Part shown: positions 9,380 to 18,383 of the stretch, one piece after another
How the letters are laid out: each line of letters begins with the position of its first letter
Numbering within the stretch: the first letter of the stretch is position 1
From: Epithemia pelagica
Lineage: Eukaryota > Bacillariophyta > Bacillariophyceae > Surirellales > Surirellaceae
Direction of reading: 5' to 3'
Assembly: GCA_946965045.2 (NCBI GenBank)
Contig: OX337236.1
Coordinates: 2,914,001 to 2,978,000, forward strand
DNA: 64,000 nt
The notes under the pieces: model-generated
Databases searched by the model: none
Seen by the model: only the letters and a program-made list of their open reading frames with translations
Told to the model about the DNA's origin: nothing
Program-made: the position numbers and the translations under genes

Positions 9380-10957
9380 TTACATACAGTGTTGTGTCAG
9401 GGTCAAGCGTTGTCGGAGTGTCCATTGTCGGTAGAGAACGTCGACGGGCTCGCCAGAACGGCGACGGCGCCACCGGCCATGTTCATATACTTCATCGGGC
9501 GTCGCGGCCCGAGTTCCCAAGGTTCGATGCCGACGGGAGACGTGCGAGCGGGCGCCACGCCGGTAGCAGTGGAGAGACCAAAACTTGGCCCTCAAGTCGT
9601 CGTCTGTGGAGAAAGGACGAAGGTACGGATCCGTGGGGCGTTGAGCGCGAAGCGCCGGATAGAGGAAGTCTTCCCGATACCCGGCTGAAGTCCACCGACC
9701 ACCCTGGTCGGTGCGGAACAGGAATCGGTGGTCCAATTCTTGGCGGTTGTCATATGCCGCCAACCGAGTTAACCACTGGCCTAGGGACAGGCCGGTGAAA
9801 GATTGATGAGCCACGGCAACGTCCGCCGCGGATACCCTGTTGCTTTTGGTTTCCGGTGCCAGAGTAATCAATACGGCGCCGCTGCCCTGCGGTAAGTCGT
9901 ACCGTCGCCCGGCCCTGGGAGGGATGAGGAGGACTTGGGCCCAAGTTAATTCAAAAACCTCCCTCGACCGAAGCCAACCGAGCCAAAAGAGCAGGTTGGC
10001 CACAGCGGCCCGACACCAATACAGACGGCCCGCCGCATTGTCACAACAATCCAACGCCCGTCGGAAGTATCGGTCCATCCATTCGACATGGCGGTGAAGA
10101 AGGGCGAAAGAGGGCTGTGGGTTGTCTCCAATTCGGGCCCGCAGCCCTCGGGTGAAATACGTGTTGCCGGCGGCGTCGGTCGGGCGCACACCAGCTTCCA
10201 CGAGACGTTGTTGTCGATCCAACAAAAGCCGCCCATCGTGCGACGGCAGCATGGCGATCGTGTGGTAGTAGGAGGCCGCGCTGCGCAAGGCCCGGATGGT
10301 ACTGAAGGTGGCGGTGCTGTCGGGTTCTCGCCCCGGCATCAAGCAGTACGCTTCGGCCGCCCACATGAGTCGGATGTCCGGTCCACGGGGGGGCCTGTCC
10401 AGGCGAGTCAAAGGTAGGACTTTGAGTCCGTGGAACAAGTGCTCGAACTTCTGCAAATACCGCAGTTTTCGTTGGTAAGTTGCGTGTGTCCCTTCGGACC
10501 AAGCATGGGCTTGGTCTATCAATCGCATGCGTTCCAGCTGTAACAAAGCCACATCCCGAACCCCGTGGAGCTCTCGTTGTAGAACGGAGCGCACCGTACA
10601 GGCTTCACACACGAAATGCGGCCACTGCTGGACCTTGGGGAATGACAACCCGGCTTGGTGTCGCCGTCGCGAAACAAACGGTGGCCCGGCCCGGATGCAA
10701 TCCACATGATACCAAACCCCACATGGCCGTGCCTGGGTACCGTCGTCGAAGTGAAAACCTTTCCGCCAAAATTGACACACCAATTTGTGACGTTGCCGAC
10801 GTGGCCTGCCCTCATGGTGCCGCCCACAACCTGTGCAAGGCAGCGACCTGTTCCTTGTGCCACCGGTACCCGGTGGGTTGGGCAGGTTCGACCACCCCGG
10901 GATTTTCACTGTCAAGAGGGAGAGAACGCACGTGAGGGCCCAAGTACAGAACAACAA
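9380..10957 (-). CDS. YR element ORF4: zinc finger plus tyrosine recombinase
   Basis: 525 codons. The N-terminal third has a PHD-like Cys/His pattern (CTGC, then WYHVDC, then HFVCEAC), suggesting a zinc finger. The C-terminal half is a tyrosine recombinase: the Arg of WLRSREV, the HxxR motif in HCYRRGARS, EHGRWRR and the nucleophile Tyr in VLYRQW are in the expected order. This protein should integrate circular cDNA. The frame opens with a TTG and overlaps the RT ORF by about 146 bp in another frame, so translation probably depends on frameshifting or splicing; no clear ATG is near the start. Confidence 0.85.
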   Translation of the reverse strand: MLFCTWALTCVLSLLTVKIPGWSNLPNPPGTGGTRNRSLPCTGCGRHHEGRPRRQRHKLVCQFWRKGFHFDDGTQARPCGVWYHVDCIRAGPPFVSRRRHQAGLSFPKVQQWPHFVCEACTVRSVLQRELHGVRDVALLQLERMRLIDQAHAWSEGTHATYQRKLRYLQKFEHLFHGLKVLPLTRLDRPPRGPDIRLMWAAEAYCLMPGREPDSTATFSTIRALRSAASYYHTIAMLPSHDGRLLLDRQQRLVEAGVRPTDAAGNTYFTRGLRARIGDNPQPSFALLHRHVEWMDRYFRRALDCCDNAAGRLYWCRAAVANLLFWLGWLRSREVFELTWAQVLLIPPRAGRRYDLPQGSGAVLITLAPETKSNRVSAADVAVAHQSFTGLSLGQWLTRLAAYDNRQELDHRFLFRTDQGGRWTSAGYREDFLYPALRAQRPTDPYLRPFSTDDDLRAKFWSLHCYRRGARSHVSRRHRTLGTRAATPDEVYEHGRWRRRRSGEPVDVLYRQWTLRQRLTLTQHCM

Positions 10958-13900
10958 CAGGGATGGGGAGGTACGGTTGTCGGGTCAAGGGGAGTTCCGA
11001 GGGGTCGAGCGTTTCTAATTCGACAACGTATTTTGACAAATGTTGCCAGGCCCCCGGAATGGTGCGAGGCACCACAAATAGGGCACTCGTGTCGAGAGGG
11101 CTCTCGCACCACATCTCGAGGGCCCAAATAATGCATTGGCGGGCGCCTTCCGGCGGCGGTACCCATACACTGAACTGATGGAGACCTTCGTATGCTTGAT
11201 GGGCCGAGGTCCATTCCTGCCAACGCCAGGGTCCGGTGAGAGAATGTCGAGCCAACAGCATTTCCACTACGTCACAATCAACCGCTAGCGGAGCGAAGAC
11301 CGATGCAGTAAGATGCGTCTGGTCCACTTGGGGATGCAGTTCTGTGCCCCAAACTCCGCGGCTTAGACCGTCCGTGCCTTGCCCAATCATGACGCGCCCA
11401 GGCACGTGCACTACTTGCAAACAACAATCTAAACCCAATTCGAGGAGTTTGATCGAGCGGACAAGGGTGTGGAGGTCGGGGTTTTTGCTCGTGCCATTGT
11501 TAACAACCCAATACGTGACCAGGTTGTCGGTGAAATAGAAGACGCTGGCACCCTCTACCTCGGATTGATAACTATCCCGGGCTTGCTGCAGAGTCAAAAG
11601 GAGCGTGCGAAGCTCCTTCCAATTGGAGGAATGGTGGAAAACAAAGGGACTCCACTGTCCCATCCAACACTGAAGCGCCTCTCCCGGGAGGGCCAAAGTA
11701 CCGCCCGTGCCCGTTCCACTTCCGTCGCCCCAAGTGGGCACCAGTGTCCCCGAGCGTTCACCGTAAGCCTCGCGGTAAATTCGGTGTTCTAGGATTTGTT
11801 TCCACCATCGCAAGTCCGCTCGTACCGCAGCAGGCACAACGATCCTGCGACAATACCGTTCGGCTCCCTTCAACGTCTCCGTTGCTTCTGTTGAGTGTAT
11901 GGCTTCGTGAAACCGGCGGACATAAGTTCGCCCCACGCGGCTCGGGGTCGCCTCGACCAAAGATTCTAAAACGCCCACAACGACCGCCAATGCTAGACCT
12001 GAGAACTCATATTCTTCCGGTGAATTAAGAATGTAATCCACCATACAGCGAGCCTTATCTCGCTTGTCCTCGGGTACACACAACGTCGGTACTCCTCGGG
12101 TGTCGAAGAGAAAACCAATATACTTCTGTACCTGACGGGGAGGGCTCAATTTCTTTGGGTGACATAACAATCCAACATCAACCGCGGCGTCTAAGAAGAG
12201 TGTGAGCGCCATGGACGTACTCTCCCAGTCGGGCCCGTGGACGAGGAAATCGTCCACGTGAACCCAGAGTCGTACAGCGGGGGCCCCATCGGGCCGTTCA
12301 ATCACTATTCCATACCCCAACCCAGGTTGGTATCCAACGCCTCGGAAGCCAGTATACCATGTGTTTTCACGGCACCGTCGGCCAAAAACCTCATGCCTCA
12401 TTCGCAACACTCGGAGGAACGATTGACCAATTCGACATGAGGCTGCTGGAGAGTTGGTTGCTCCCATGGGGAGTCCACAGTACACGTACACTTTACCTGT
12501 AACAGGGTGTATCGTGCCCAAGTACGGGCGATCGTCGGGGTGGGTACGAAACTGATAAAAATATTTGCTGGCGTCCACCACCGCCGAGTACCCGCCTCGG
12601 TACATCTGACCAAGTATATGAGCGGCCCGGTTGAGATACACCGGGTCGCCACAACTCACGCCGTTTTGGCCTCCTTCCTTCATATTGCAGATAATTCGTT
12701 GTTGTCCTGGTTGCCCAGGCTTGTCTATACTGAACAAGGGGGCTGTGGTGATGACTTTGTCCAAAGTGGTCTCCACTAGGACACCCAGCGTCACCAATTC
12801 ATCCACGAATTCTCCTGCCAATCGGAGACCTTCTTCATCCATTTCTCCATTCGCGTGAATGGCTGGGGCCGGAGGTACCATAAAGTTCATTCGGCTCCCC
12901 ACCCGGACGGATTCCCAGTGCTCCGGTGGAAACTCCCACCAGAGGACCTGCAACCGGGTTGGTTTAGGTCCTTTATCGTCGTAGTTTCCTTGATGTATAG
13001 TCAGTATTCTCATCCCTTCTTGCCTTAGTCCTTCTCTTTCCTCCTCTGGGTATCTGGCTATAGCCCTTTCCAAGCTAGCTACCCGCTGCCGGTGCCACTC
13101 TCCCCCGGCGCGTAGGTCCGGGGGTTCCCAGTGGAACTCAGGGTATTCTCGGTCCTTATCGCTCTCGGGTGTGGTCTTCCTCCCTGCTCGTTCTCTCAAG
13201 CAGCGGAAAGTTTTCATTTCTTCTTCACCTCTTAATCCTTGAAGATGCGTCTCCTCCCTTCGTGAATCCGAAGATGGTGGTGTACGGCTCAAGGCTCGGG
13301 TGATTGTGGGAGACAAATACTCCCAATGGAACAGACTCGTAGTGCGGAGCATGTCGCCGTGCTCTTTCCCCAGGTCCTGTCGTCGCCGAGATACATTCTC
13401 CAAATCTGCCTTCCCTATTCCAAGAGCGCGTCCCGTTTCATGGATACTTAGCTGCCGATACCCTTTCTTCTCGTCTTGAATCCAACCGCGGCGGTCGCTC
13501 TCGTGAGCCCAGGGCATAGCTTCCCGTCGATGATCTATTGGCCGCGTCACATGCCCTGGAAGAGTCTTTCGCCATTCTTGTCGGTCCACCAGACCAGGTG
13601 GAGTCAGTAGATTCCCCATGGCCCGTTCCTGGACCGTCGTAATCTCGGGAAGAGGCTCCCATTCCCAGTATGAGGCGAGCTCGTTGCTCACTCGCACCAC
13701 CAGGAGGCGTTCTTGTCGGATCGATCCTCCTACCTGTGTGGATCGGACCACTTGATATCGAGACTGATATCCCATCTCGTTCCATCGAACTTTTTCAATC
13801 TTGGCCACAGGACCGCACTCCCACATCAGAGCTCGACTGTCCCATGATTCAACAATCAATCGTGGTCGATGTCCCCGGCTCGTCTCTTCCACCACAGTTC

Positions 13901-14474
13901 TCCAACTTCGGGTGGATTCCTTCTTTTCTTCCTTCACGATGTGTCCTCGTTCTACGACCAACACATCTACGGGGCACTTCTCCATCAGCTTCTTCGAAAT
14001 CCTCGTTCCTTCTTGTTGTCGAGTATTGCCCTCTTCTATTTTCCTTCTGGCCCCGACCGTCCATCGGAGGTCAAAGGCCGCCCACGCTTCGGTTAGGGTA
14101 TGCCATCCACACTGGATGGTACCCATTCGTTGCCGTCTGACTCTGGAATGCTCGCCGGTGGGTGGGGCGCTCTTCCTCTTAAAGCCACACACTGCTTCCT
14201 CTTCCTCCACCCAACCATGTCCACCCTTTCCCCCCTCTCCCTCGTCTCCACCGTCCTGCTTACCTACACAGAAAAACACAAAAGGTGGGTTGATCGGTGA
14301 GTTTTTTAAACACAATTCTTTACTGGCACTAAAGGAGTTCTTGACTGGGAATGGGTGGTATGGTTTTGGGGGGGCGGTGGAGTACTCAATGGGATACATG
14401 CATAGACTTGTACTTCCTCTGCGGAAGCCATCCCCGTGGAGACTGTCAGACTTGGTCCATCCACGGGTTTGCAA
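10812..14474 (-). CDS. YR element ORF3: reverse transcriptase and RNase H
   Basis: 1220 codons open. The N-terminal 500 residues are charged and unassigned. The RT follows: FSIDKPGQPGQQRIICNMKE, YLGTIHPVTGKVYVYCGLPM, catalytic LWVHVDDFLVHG, then PKKLSPPRQVQKYIGFLFD. RNase H landmarks come next: TWGDGSG, SNWKELRTLL, YFTDN and GTDGLSRG. A DIRS-type RT-RH order without an aspartic protease or DDE integrase fits the YR class. The true start may be internal (for example near 14127, MGTIQCGWHTL), since the first 80 codons look like leader. Confidence 0.85.
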   Translation of the reverse strand: MQTRGWTKSDSLHGDGFRRGSTSLCMYPIEYSTAPPKPYHPFPVKNSFSASKELCLKNSPINPPFVFFCVGKQDGGDEGEGGKGGHGWVEEEEAVCGFKRKSAPPTGEHSRVRRQRMGTIQCGWHTLTEAWAAFDLRWTVGARRKIEEGNTRQQEGTRISKKLMEKCPVDVLVVERGHIVKEEKKESTRSWRTVVEETSRGHRPRLIVESWDSRALMWECGPVAKIEKVRWNEMGYQSRYQVVRSTQVGGSIRQERLLVVRVSNELASYWEWEPLPEITTVQERAMGNLLTPPGLVDRQEWRKTLPGHVTRPIDHRREAMPWAHESDRRGWIQDEKKGYRQLSIHETGRALGIGKADLENVSRRRQDLGKEHGDMLRTTSLFHWEYLSPTITRALSRTPPSSDSRREETHLQGLRGEEEMKTFRCLRERAGRKTTPESDKDREYPEFHWEPPDLRAGGEWHRQRVASLERAIARYPEEEREGLRQEGMRILTIHQGNYDDKGPKPTRLQVLWWEFPPEHWESVRVGSRMNFMVPPAPAIHANGEMDEEGLRLAGEFVDELVTLGVLVETTLDKVITTAPLFSIDKPGQPGQQRIICNMKEGGQNGVSCGDPVYLNRAAHILGQMYRGGYSAVVDASKYFYQFRTHPDDRPYLGTIHPVTGKVYVYCGLPMGATNSPAASCRIGQSFLRVLRMRHEVFGRRCRENTWYTGFRGVGYQPGLGYGIVIERPDGAPAVRLWVHVDDFLVHGPDWESTSMALTLFLDAAVDVGLLCHPKKLSPPRQVQKYIGFLFDTRGVPTLCVPEDKRDKARCMVDYILNSPEEYEFSGLALAVVVGVLESLVEATPSRVGRTYVRRFHEAIHSTEATETLKGAERYCRRIVVPAAVRADLRWWKQILEHRIYREAYGERSGTLVPTWGDGSGTGTGGTLALPGEALQCWMGQWSPFVFHHSSNWKELRTLLLTLQQARDSYQSEVEGASVFYFTDNLVTYWVVNNGTSKNPDLHTLVRSIKLLELGLDCCLQVVHVPGRVMIGQGTDGLSRGVWGTELHPQVDQTHLTASVFAPLAVDCDVVEMLLARHSLTGPWRWQEWTSAHQAYEGLHQFSVWVPPPEGARQCIIWALEMWCESPLDTSALFVVPRTIPGAWQHLSKYVVELETLDPSELPLTRQPYLPIPVVVLYLGPHVRSLPLDSENPGVVEPAQPTGYRWHKEQVAALHRLWAAP

Positions 14475-14519
14475 GGGAGTTTCACAGGCACTAGATCCAC
14501 TCCCCGCATTGTTACTTGA

Positions 14520-16625
14520 TTACGACACCCCGACTTGCTCTCTGGCCTCGGTGAGGACATCCTTCTTAGCTTTGCCGGGGTCTTCTTGCATAATCTTTTT
14601 ACTAGCCTTGATGACTTGCTCAGCCTGCTTGTGCGAACAACCCATCACTAGTTTCTTGCCCTGGCTGTTTGTGAACCCTTCTGGGATTACACATTGCTCG
14701 GCTTTCGGCTCGGGGTGCAGGTCGGTCCTTCCACATCGCGGGCATCGTTTCGCCTTACTCTCTGTTTCCCGACTCGACCCGCCCTTGTTGCCGCTGGGGC
14801 TCGAGTTGGCAGTAGTTCGGCCGCCGTTTCCGGCACCACCGGTCGCTTGCAGGCCCGATATGCTAGCTGCCACTCGATCCATCGTTTTCCACAAGCTTCG
14901 AGTGACACTGTTGTTGACGTATTTTTCACTCTTGCTCTCGCGCAAGTAGACATAGCTTAGAATTAACCAATGTCGATAACTGGCTGCTCCTTGCCGCAAC
15001 GCCAATAACTTCTTGGTGTGGTATTTCCAGATGGCTTGGGGGTAGGAGTCGGTCCAGGAACCCTCGGCCGTGTGAATAAAGCTTCGGAGGGTATTTAGCA
15101 GACCAATATACGCCTGATATGAATCTTCCACGATTCGAGCCAGTACTCCCTGCTCCGCATACCTTTCTGCCACCACCAACTCATAGTTGGCTACCATCAG
15201 GGCCTCGACCATGGCGCTGCGTTGCCTCGTCCTCTCGTTTTCCATTGCGTCCTCCACGCTTTCGATGAAGTCATCAATTTCCGCCGGTGGATCCTTCATG
15301 CGTGCCAGACCGTTAAGCTTCACCGATGTGTAGTTAACGTGTCTCATCACTGTCGCCTTGGCTCTCATGCTTGCCACTAGGATTGCCTCCATATTTCCGC
15401 CGTCTTCTCCCATACAATCTCCGATTCCCGTCATTGCACCATTACACATACCTGGCAATGCCACTACGTCGGTCACGCAATCGAAAATCTTCTCCTTCGC
15501 TTCTGGATCCGTCAAACCTTCAGGTAACAAGAGCCTATCCAGCGCCGGTATGTCCTTGGTGTGTACGCCGAACACTTTATCCTTGTCCCCCGAAGACTCG
15601 TCCTTCCCAGTCCTGACCGTTTGGAACGGTTCCGTCTCATTCCGTCGTGGGTACGCCGAGGATCGTTCTCCTCGTCCCGACGGAACTGGATTCCGATCCC
15701 CCGGTCCACTCGTGTCGCTCGATCCGTCGGACGGTGACGGATCCCGTCCGCTGCGACGCGATGATCCTTTCTCCGGTCTCGTCCGTTGTTTTCTTTCCGA
15801 AACCCATCGTTTCTCACGCCGAGACCGAGCCTTTCCTTCATCCTTCCATGACCAGGCACTCGACTCATCCAAAAAGGTGGCTTGATAACGATAGCCCTTT
15901 TTCTTGAATTTCGAACGGTCCAATCGGGTTGTGGGAGCTCGCGTAACAATTCGCTTGCCTCCTTTGTTTTCCCAACCTTCCCAGTCATCGTCCTCTTCGT
16001 CCGATTCGTCTGTGCCTTCTTCACTCGATTCAGAGGAATAGTCTTCCTCCCTCTTTCGTGACACATTCTGAATGGACTCGTTTGACCGGCCCTGACCAAC
16101 CTTGGTGCGCGGTTGAGTTTCCTTTGTCGGACTCACCAGGTTCACTACGGATGTGCGACCTTTGTTCTGTTCGATTTCTGGACGGGGCGCGGTCTTCTTC
16201 GCTCCCAACCGTTTCTTAATCAAGACTCCTCGGTTGGTTGGTGTTGGTCCTTCCTTGGACGCTTCTCGCCACGTTGTGGCCATGTCCAGTTGAGTAAACA
16301 CATGTGCTAGTTCCCAGCCTGCTTCCATCAAAGGTCCCAAGGCCTGTGCACTTTCTAGCAGGATTCGACTCCCACTAAGGGGGTGGTTAACTCCGTACCA
16401 CACCTCCCCGTCTGGTTCCTGCCCTCCTGCGTTCGTAATCGCCTCTGCTCGATTCCCACGTTCGTCTGTAGGGGTGACCAGGGTCTGATCCACCCTGGGA
16501 TTTCGGACCATGGGCGTCTGGTTACCACGAGTACCATGCTCAGTTTCCCTGGGATCACTTCGCGGGACGACCTCTGCCCTGGTACTAGCAATCGCATTCG
16601 TGGGTTCCCCAGATTCAGCTGTCAA
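14520..16625 (-). CDS. YR element ORF2: gag-like protein
   Basis: 701 codons, rich in Arg, Glu and Ser in the first half (residues about 180-330 highly charged). Near the C-terminus is KRCPRCGRTDLH followed by further Cys/His residues, reminiscent of a nucleic-acid-binding zinc motif. Position before RT-RH and composition indicate a gag. The frame opens at a TTG overlapping the ORF1 stop; the first ATG is near 16512 (MVRNPRVDQ), so expression may use reinitiation or frameshifting from ORF1. Confidence 0.65.
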   Translation of the reverse strand: MTAESGEPTNAIASTRAEVVPRSDPRETEHGTRGNQTPMVRNPRVDQTLVTPTDERGNRAEAITNAGGQEPDGEVWYGVNHPLSGSRILLESAQALGPLMEAGWELAHVFTQLDMATTWREASKEGPTPTNRGVLIKKRLGAKKTAPRPEIEQNKGRTSVVNLVSPTKETQPRTKVGQGRSNESIQNVSRKREEDYSSESSEEGTDESDEEDDDWEGWENKGGKRIVTRAPTTRLDRSKFKKKGYRYQATFLDESSAWSWKDEGKARSRREKRWVSERKQRTRPEKGSSRRSGRDPSPSDGSSDTSGPGDRNPVPSGRGERSSAYPRRNETEPFQTVRTGKDESSGDKDKVFGVHTKDIPALDRLLLPEGLTDPEAKEKIFDCVTDVVALPGMCNGAMTGIGDCMGEDGGNMEAILVASMRAKATVMRHVNYTSVKLNGLARMKDPPAEIDDFIESVEDAMENERTRQRSAMVEALMVANYELVVAERYAEQGVLARIVEDSYQAYIGLLNTLRSFIHTAEGSWTDSYPQAIWKYHTKKLLALRQGAASYRHWLILSYVYLRESKSEKYVNNSVTRSLWKTMDRVAASISGLQATGGAGNGGRTTANSSPSGNKGGSSRETESKAKRCPRCGRTDLHPEPKAEQCVIPEGFTNSQGKKLVMGCSHKQAEQVIKASKKIMQEDPGKAKKDVLTEAREQVGVS

Positions 16626-17290
16626 GTCTTGGTAAGCTCTTGGCGTTCATCACGCTCCGCTGCCAATGTGAGTTCTTGGAGTCGGGCGGTCAGCGCGGCA
16701 TCTTGTTCCTGTCGTAGTGTTTCATGGTCCTCCGGTGTAAGGAAAGGTCCTGCCATCTTACCATCTACCACGAGAGGGGTTCCTGGTCGCGGGAAGCGAT
16801 GATAGTAACCACCGGGTGCCCGAGGAAAATCTTCTCGTTCGTGCCCGGCCTTGCGGCAATCGCCTTGTAAAGCTCCACAGACTGCAAGGACAGTTTCTCG
16901 ATTGTGCCTACGGCTGAAGATGCCTCGGCATACATCGTTACCACATAGATTCACAAAATCCCCCAAATCTTCGTAGGAGACTCGTTCTCGCCCTGCTCGC
17001 CCGGGAGTTCCCTCACTCGCAGTAGTGGCCTCGGAACGCGTGTCCGGTTCTTCAGATACTCCACCTGTCTCTTCAGGTTCTGTATCTGGCTCCGTCTCGG
17101 GTTCTTCCACACGGTCTGCCGCAGAGGCGAGCAAACTATCCAAGTCGGAACCATCTGCTTCTTCGAGTCTTCCGTCGTCTTCTTCGACGGTTTCAACTAG
17201 GACACCTGAACTTGCCGCAGGGCTGTTCTCGTCCTCGTGTCGTGGTACAGTTCCGGAGAAACGGGTTCCGGAGAAACGTGTGCCGCTCAT
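16622..17290 (-). CDS. YR element ORF1: small acidic Cys/His protein
   Basis: 222 codons from the ATG at 17290 (MSGTRFSGTRFSG); the frame extends further into repeat A1 without an ATG. The first half is Glu/Asp/Ser-rich. The middle has CGNDVCRGIFSRRHNRETVL followed by CGALQGDCRKAGH, a Cys/His cluster that could bind zinc. The stop overlaps the start of the gag-like frame. I do not recognise a family. An extra ORF ahead of gag is not usual in PAT elements as I know them; it may instead be the first part of gag. Confidence 0.5.
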   Translation of the reverse strand: MSGTRFSGTRFSGTVPRHEDENSPAASSGVLVETVEEDDGRLEEADGSDLDSLLASAADRVEEPETEPDTEPEETGGVSEEPDTRSEATTASEGTPGRAGRERVSYEDLGDFVNLCGNDVCRGIFSRRHNRETVLAVCGALQGDCRKAGHEREDFPRAPGGYYHRFPRPGTPLVVDGKMAGPFLTPEDHETLRQEQDAALTARLQELTLAAERDERQELTKT

Positions 17291-17319
17291 GGTGCTGTTA
17301 AAGGAAAAGTCCCCCCAGC

Positions 17320-17545
17320 AGATCGTTAAACTATCTAGCTTCTGCTTTTCCTTGCACAAGCGGTGGTTTCTCCAAAAAAGTGTCCTCTCGTTCTTGGTAG
17401 GGCCTCTTGGTCCTACTGACGTGAGTGACAGTTCGGTGTCACCCTTTGGTTGGGCCTGATGGTCCCGTGTCAAAGGGTGACACTTTCTGGTTCTGCGACA
17501 TCGAGTCTTCGCGTCAGAACCTTCCAATTTGGGTGAAGTGGTGAG
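17320..17545 (-). repeat. Split direct repeat A1
   Basis: 226 bp copy of 8867-9092 at the 5' end of the YR element; outward flank begins ATCGAGTCCCTGTGG. Confidence 0.88.
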
Positions 17546-18383
17546 ATCGAGTCCCTGTGGAAAAGCAAATTAGTAGCGAGTGTGTAGAGTTTGGTAGCGA
17601 CTGACGTTGTAAAGCCTAAGAGTATGCCAGTAGAGCATGAGGTATCGCAGATTCGGCCACATTAAGGGGGCCACATCGGTAACCAATTAGCGCGAGTCCC
17701 TTCCAGGAGGGGCGGAGATATCCTGGGGCAGTGTCCACCAATGTGGCCCCCCAGTGTTATCTTTTGACAAGGGGAAGGGTTATAGGAATAAGCCCGACCA
17801 CTCGACCAATAGCACACTGGGTACCGAGGGTCATCATCAAAGTCACAAGGAGCCATGTTCTGCAGTGATAAGGGTGCAGAGTGCACCATGTACCACGAGA
17901 ACCATCAACTGGGTCACGAGTCACGACGAGAAAGCAACTTTGCTCTATCAGCTCTCTGATTTTTACATTCGGAATTCGCATTTTCATTGTGCATTCCCAG
18001 ATTTTCAGATGCCGGTTGGCATCAATCTTCACTTCTGACGACTGCCGCATTCGGAGCTCCGCAATTCGGTGCATATCATGAATCATACAACTCTCTATCT
18101 GCAAGTCGATGATGGTTTTATGCTGGTCATATCACTCGGTACTGGAACATCATGGTGCCTCCTACTATACTTGTTCCGAAACATGTCAACGATGTCGGTT
18201 ACTCCCGTGGCTTACTGCCGTCTGTCATGAACTTGGATCAACTCTCCAAACACAAACTTCGATGGTTGATCCTCTCATAAAATCTGATTCCACAAGTTTG
18301 CCGAGCCAATTGCATCGAGCAACCTTATCAGATTTTGAGTGAGATACCGGCCGAGTAATCAAGAAACCACTGTTTGAAGTACC
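17546..18383. other. Right flank of the YR element and 5' flank of the secreted-protein gene
   Basis: 17546-17748 has no gene; it contains GGGGGCCACATCGG (about 17668) and ATGTGGCCCCCC (about 17741), a small inverted pair. The right 65-bp arm is 17749-17813. From 17814 on the sequence is shared with 59697 onward. Neither strand shows a convincing gene before the ATG at 18384; the conserved flank is the likely promoter. Confidence 0.5.
17749..17813 (-). repeat. 65-bp inverted arm, right
   Basis: Reverse complement of 8588-8652. Its outer edge (17813) coincides with the left edge of the large segmental duplication shared with 59697 onward. Confidence 0.8.

Larger units (their letters stand above)
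8659..17545 (-). mobile_element. PAT-like tyrosine-recombinase (DIRS superfamily) retrotransposon
   Basis: An 8.9-kb minus-strand element. In its own orientation the order is A1 (17545-17320), ORFs, B1 (9284-9092), A2 (9092-8867), B2 (8851-8659): the split direct repeat arrangement known for PAT and Ngaro elements. The A copies are 226 bp and the B copies 193 bp, with equal lengths and near-identical sequence within each pair. The ORFs are a short Cys/His protein, a gag-like protein, an RT-RNase H protein and a zinc-finger/tyrosine recombinase protein. All four long frames are open, so the element looks structurally complete and recent. DIRS elements integrate by YR recombination without target duplication, which fits the lack of an obvious flanking repeat. 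Confidence 0.88.

Noticed and set aside
13801-14949. 382-codon plus-strand ORF across the RT and gag ORFs of the YR element
   Set aside because: Antisense to two better supported coding frames, Ser/Pro/Leu-rich without motifs.
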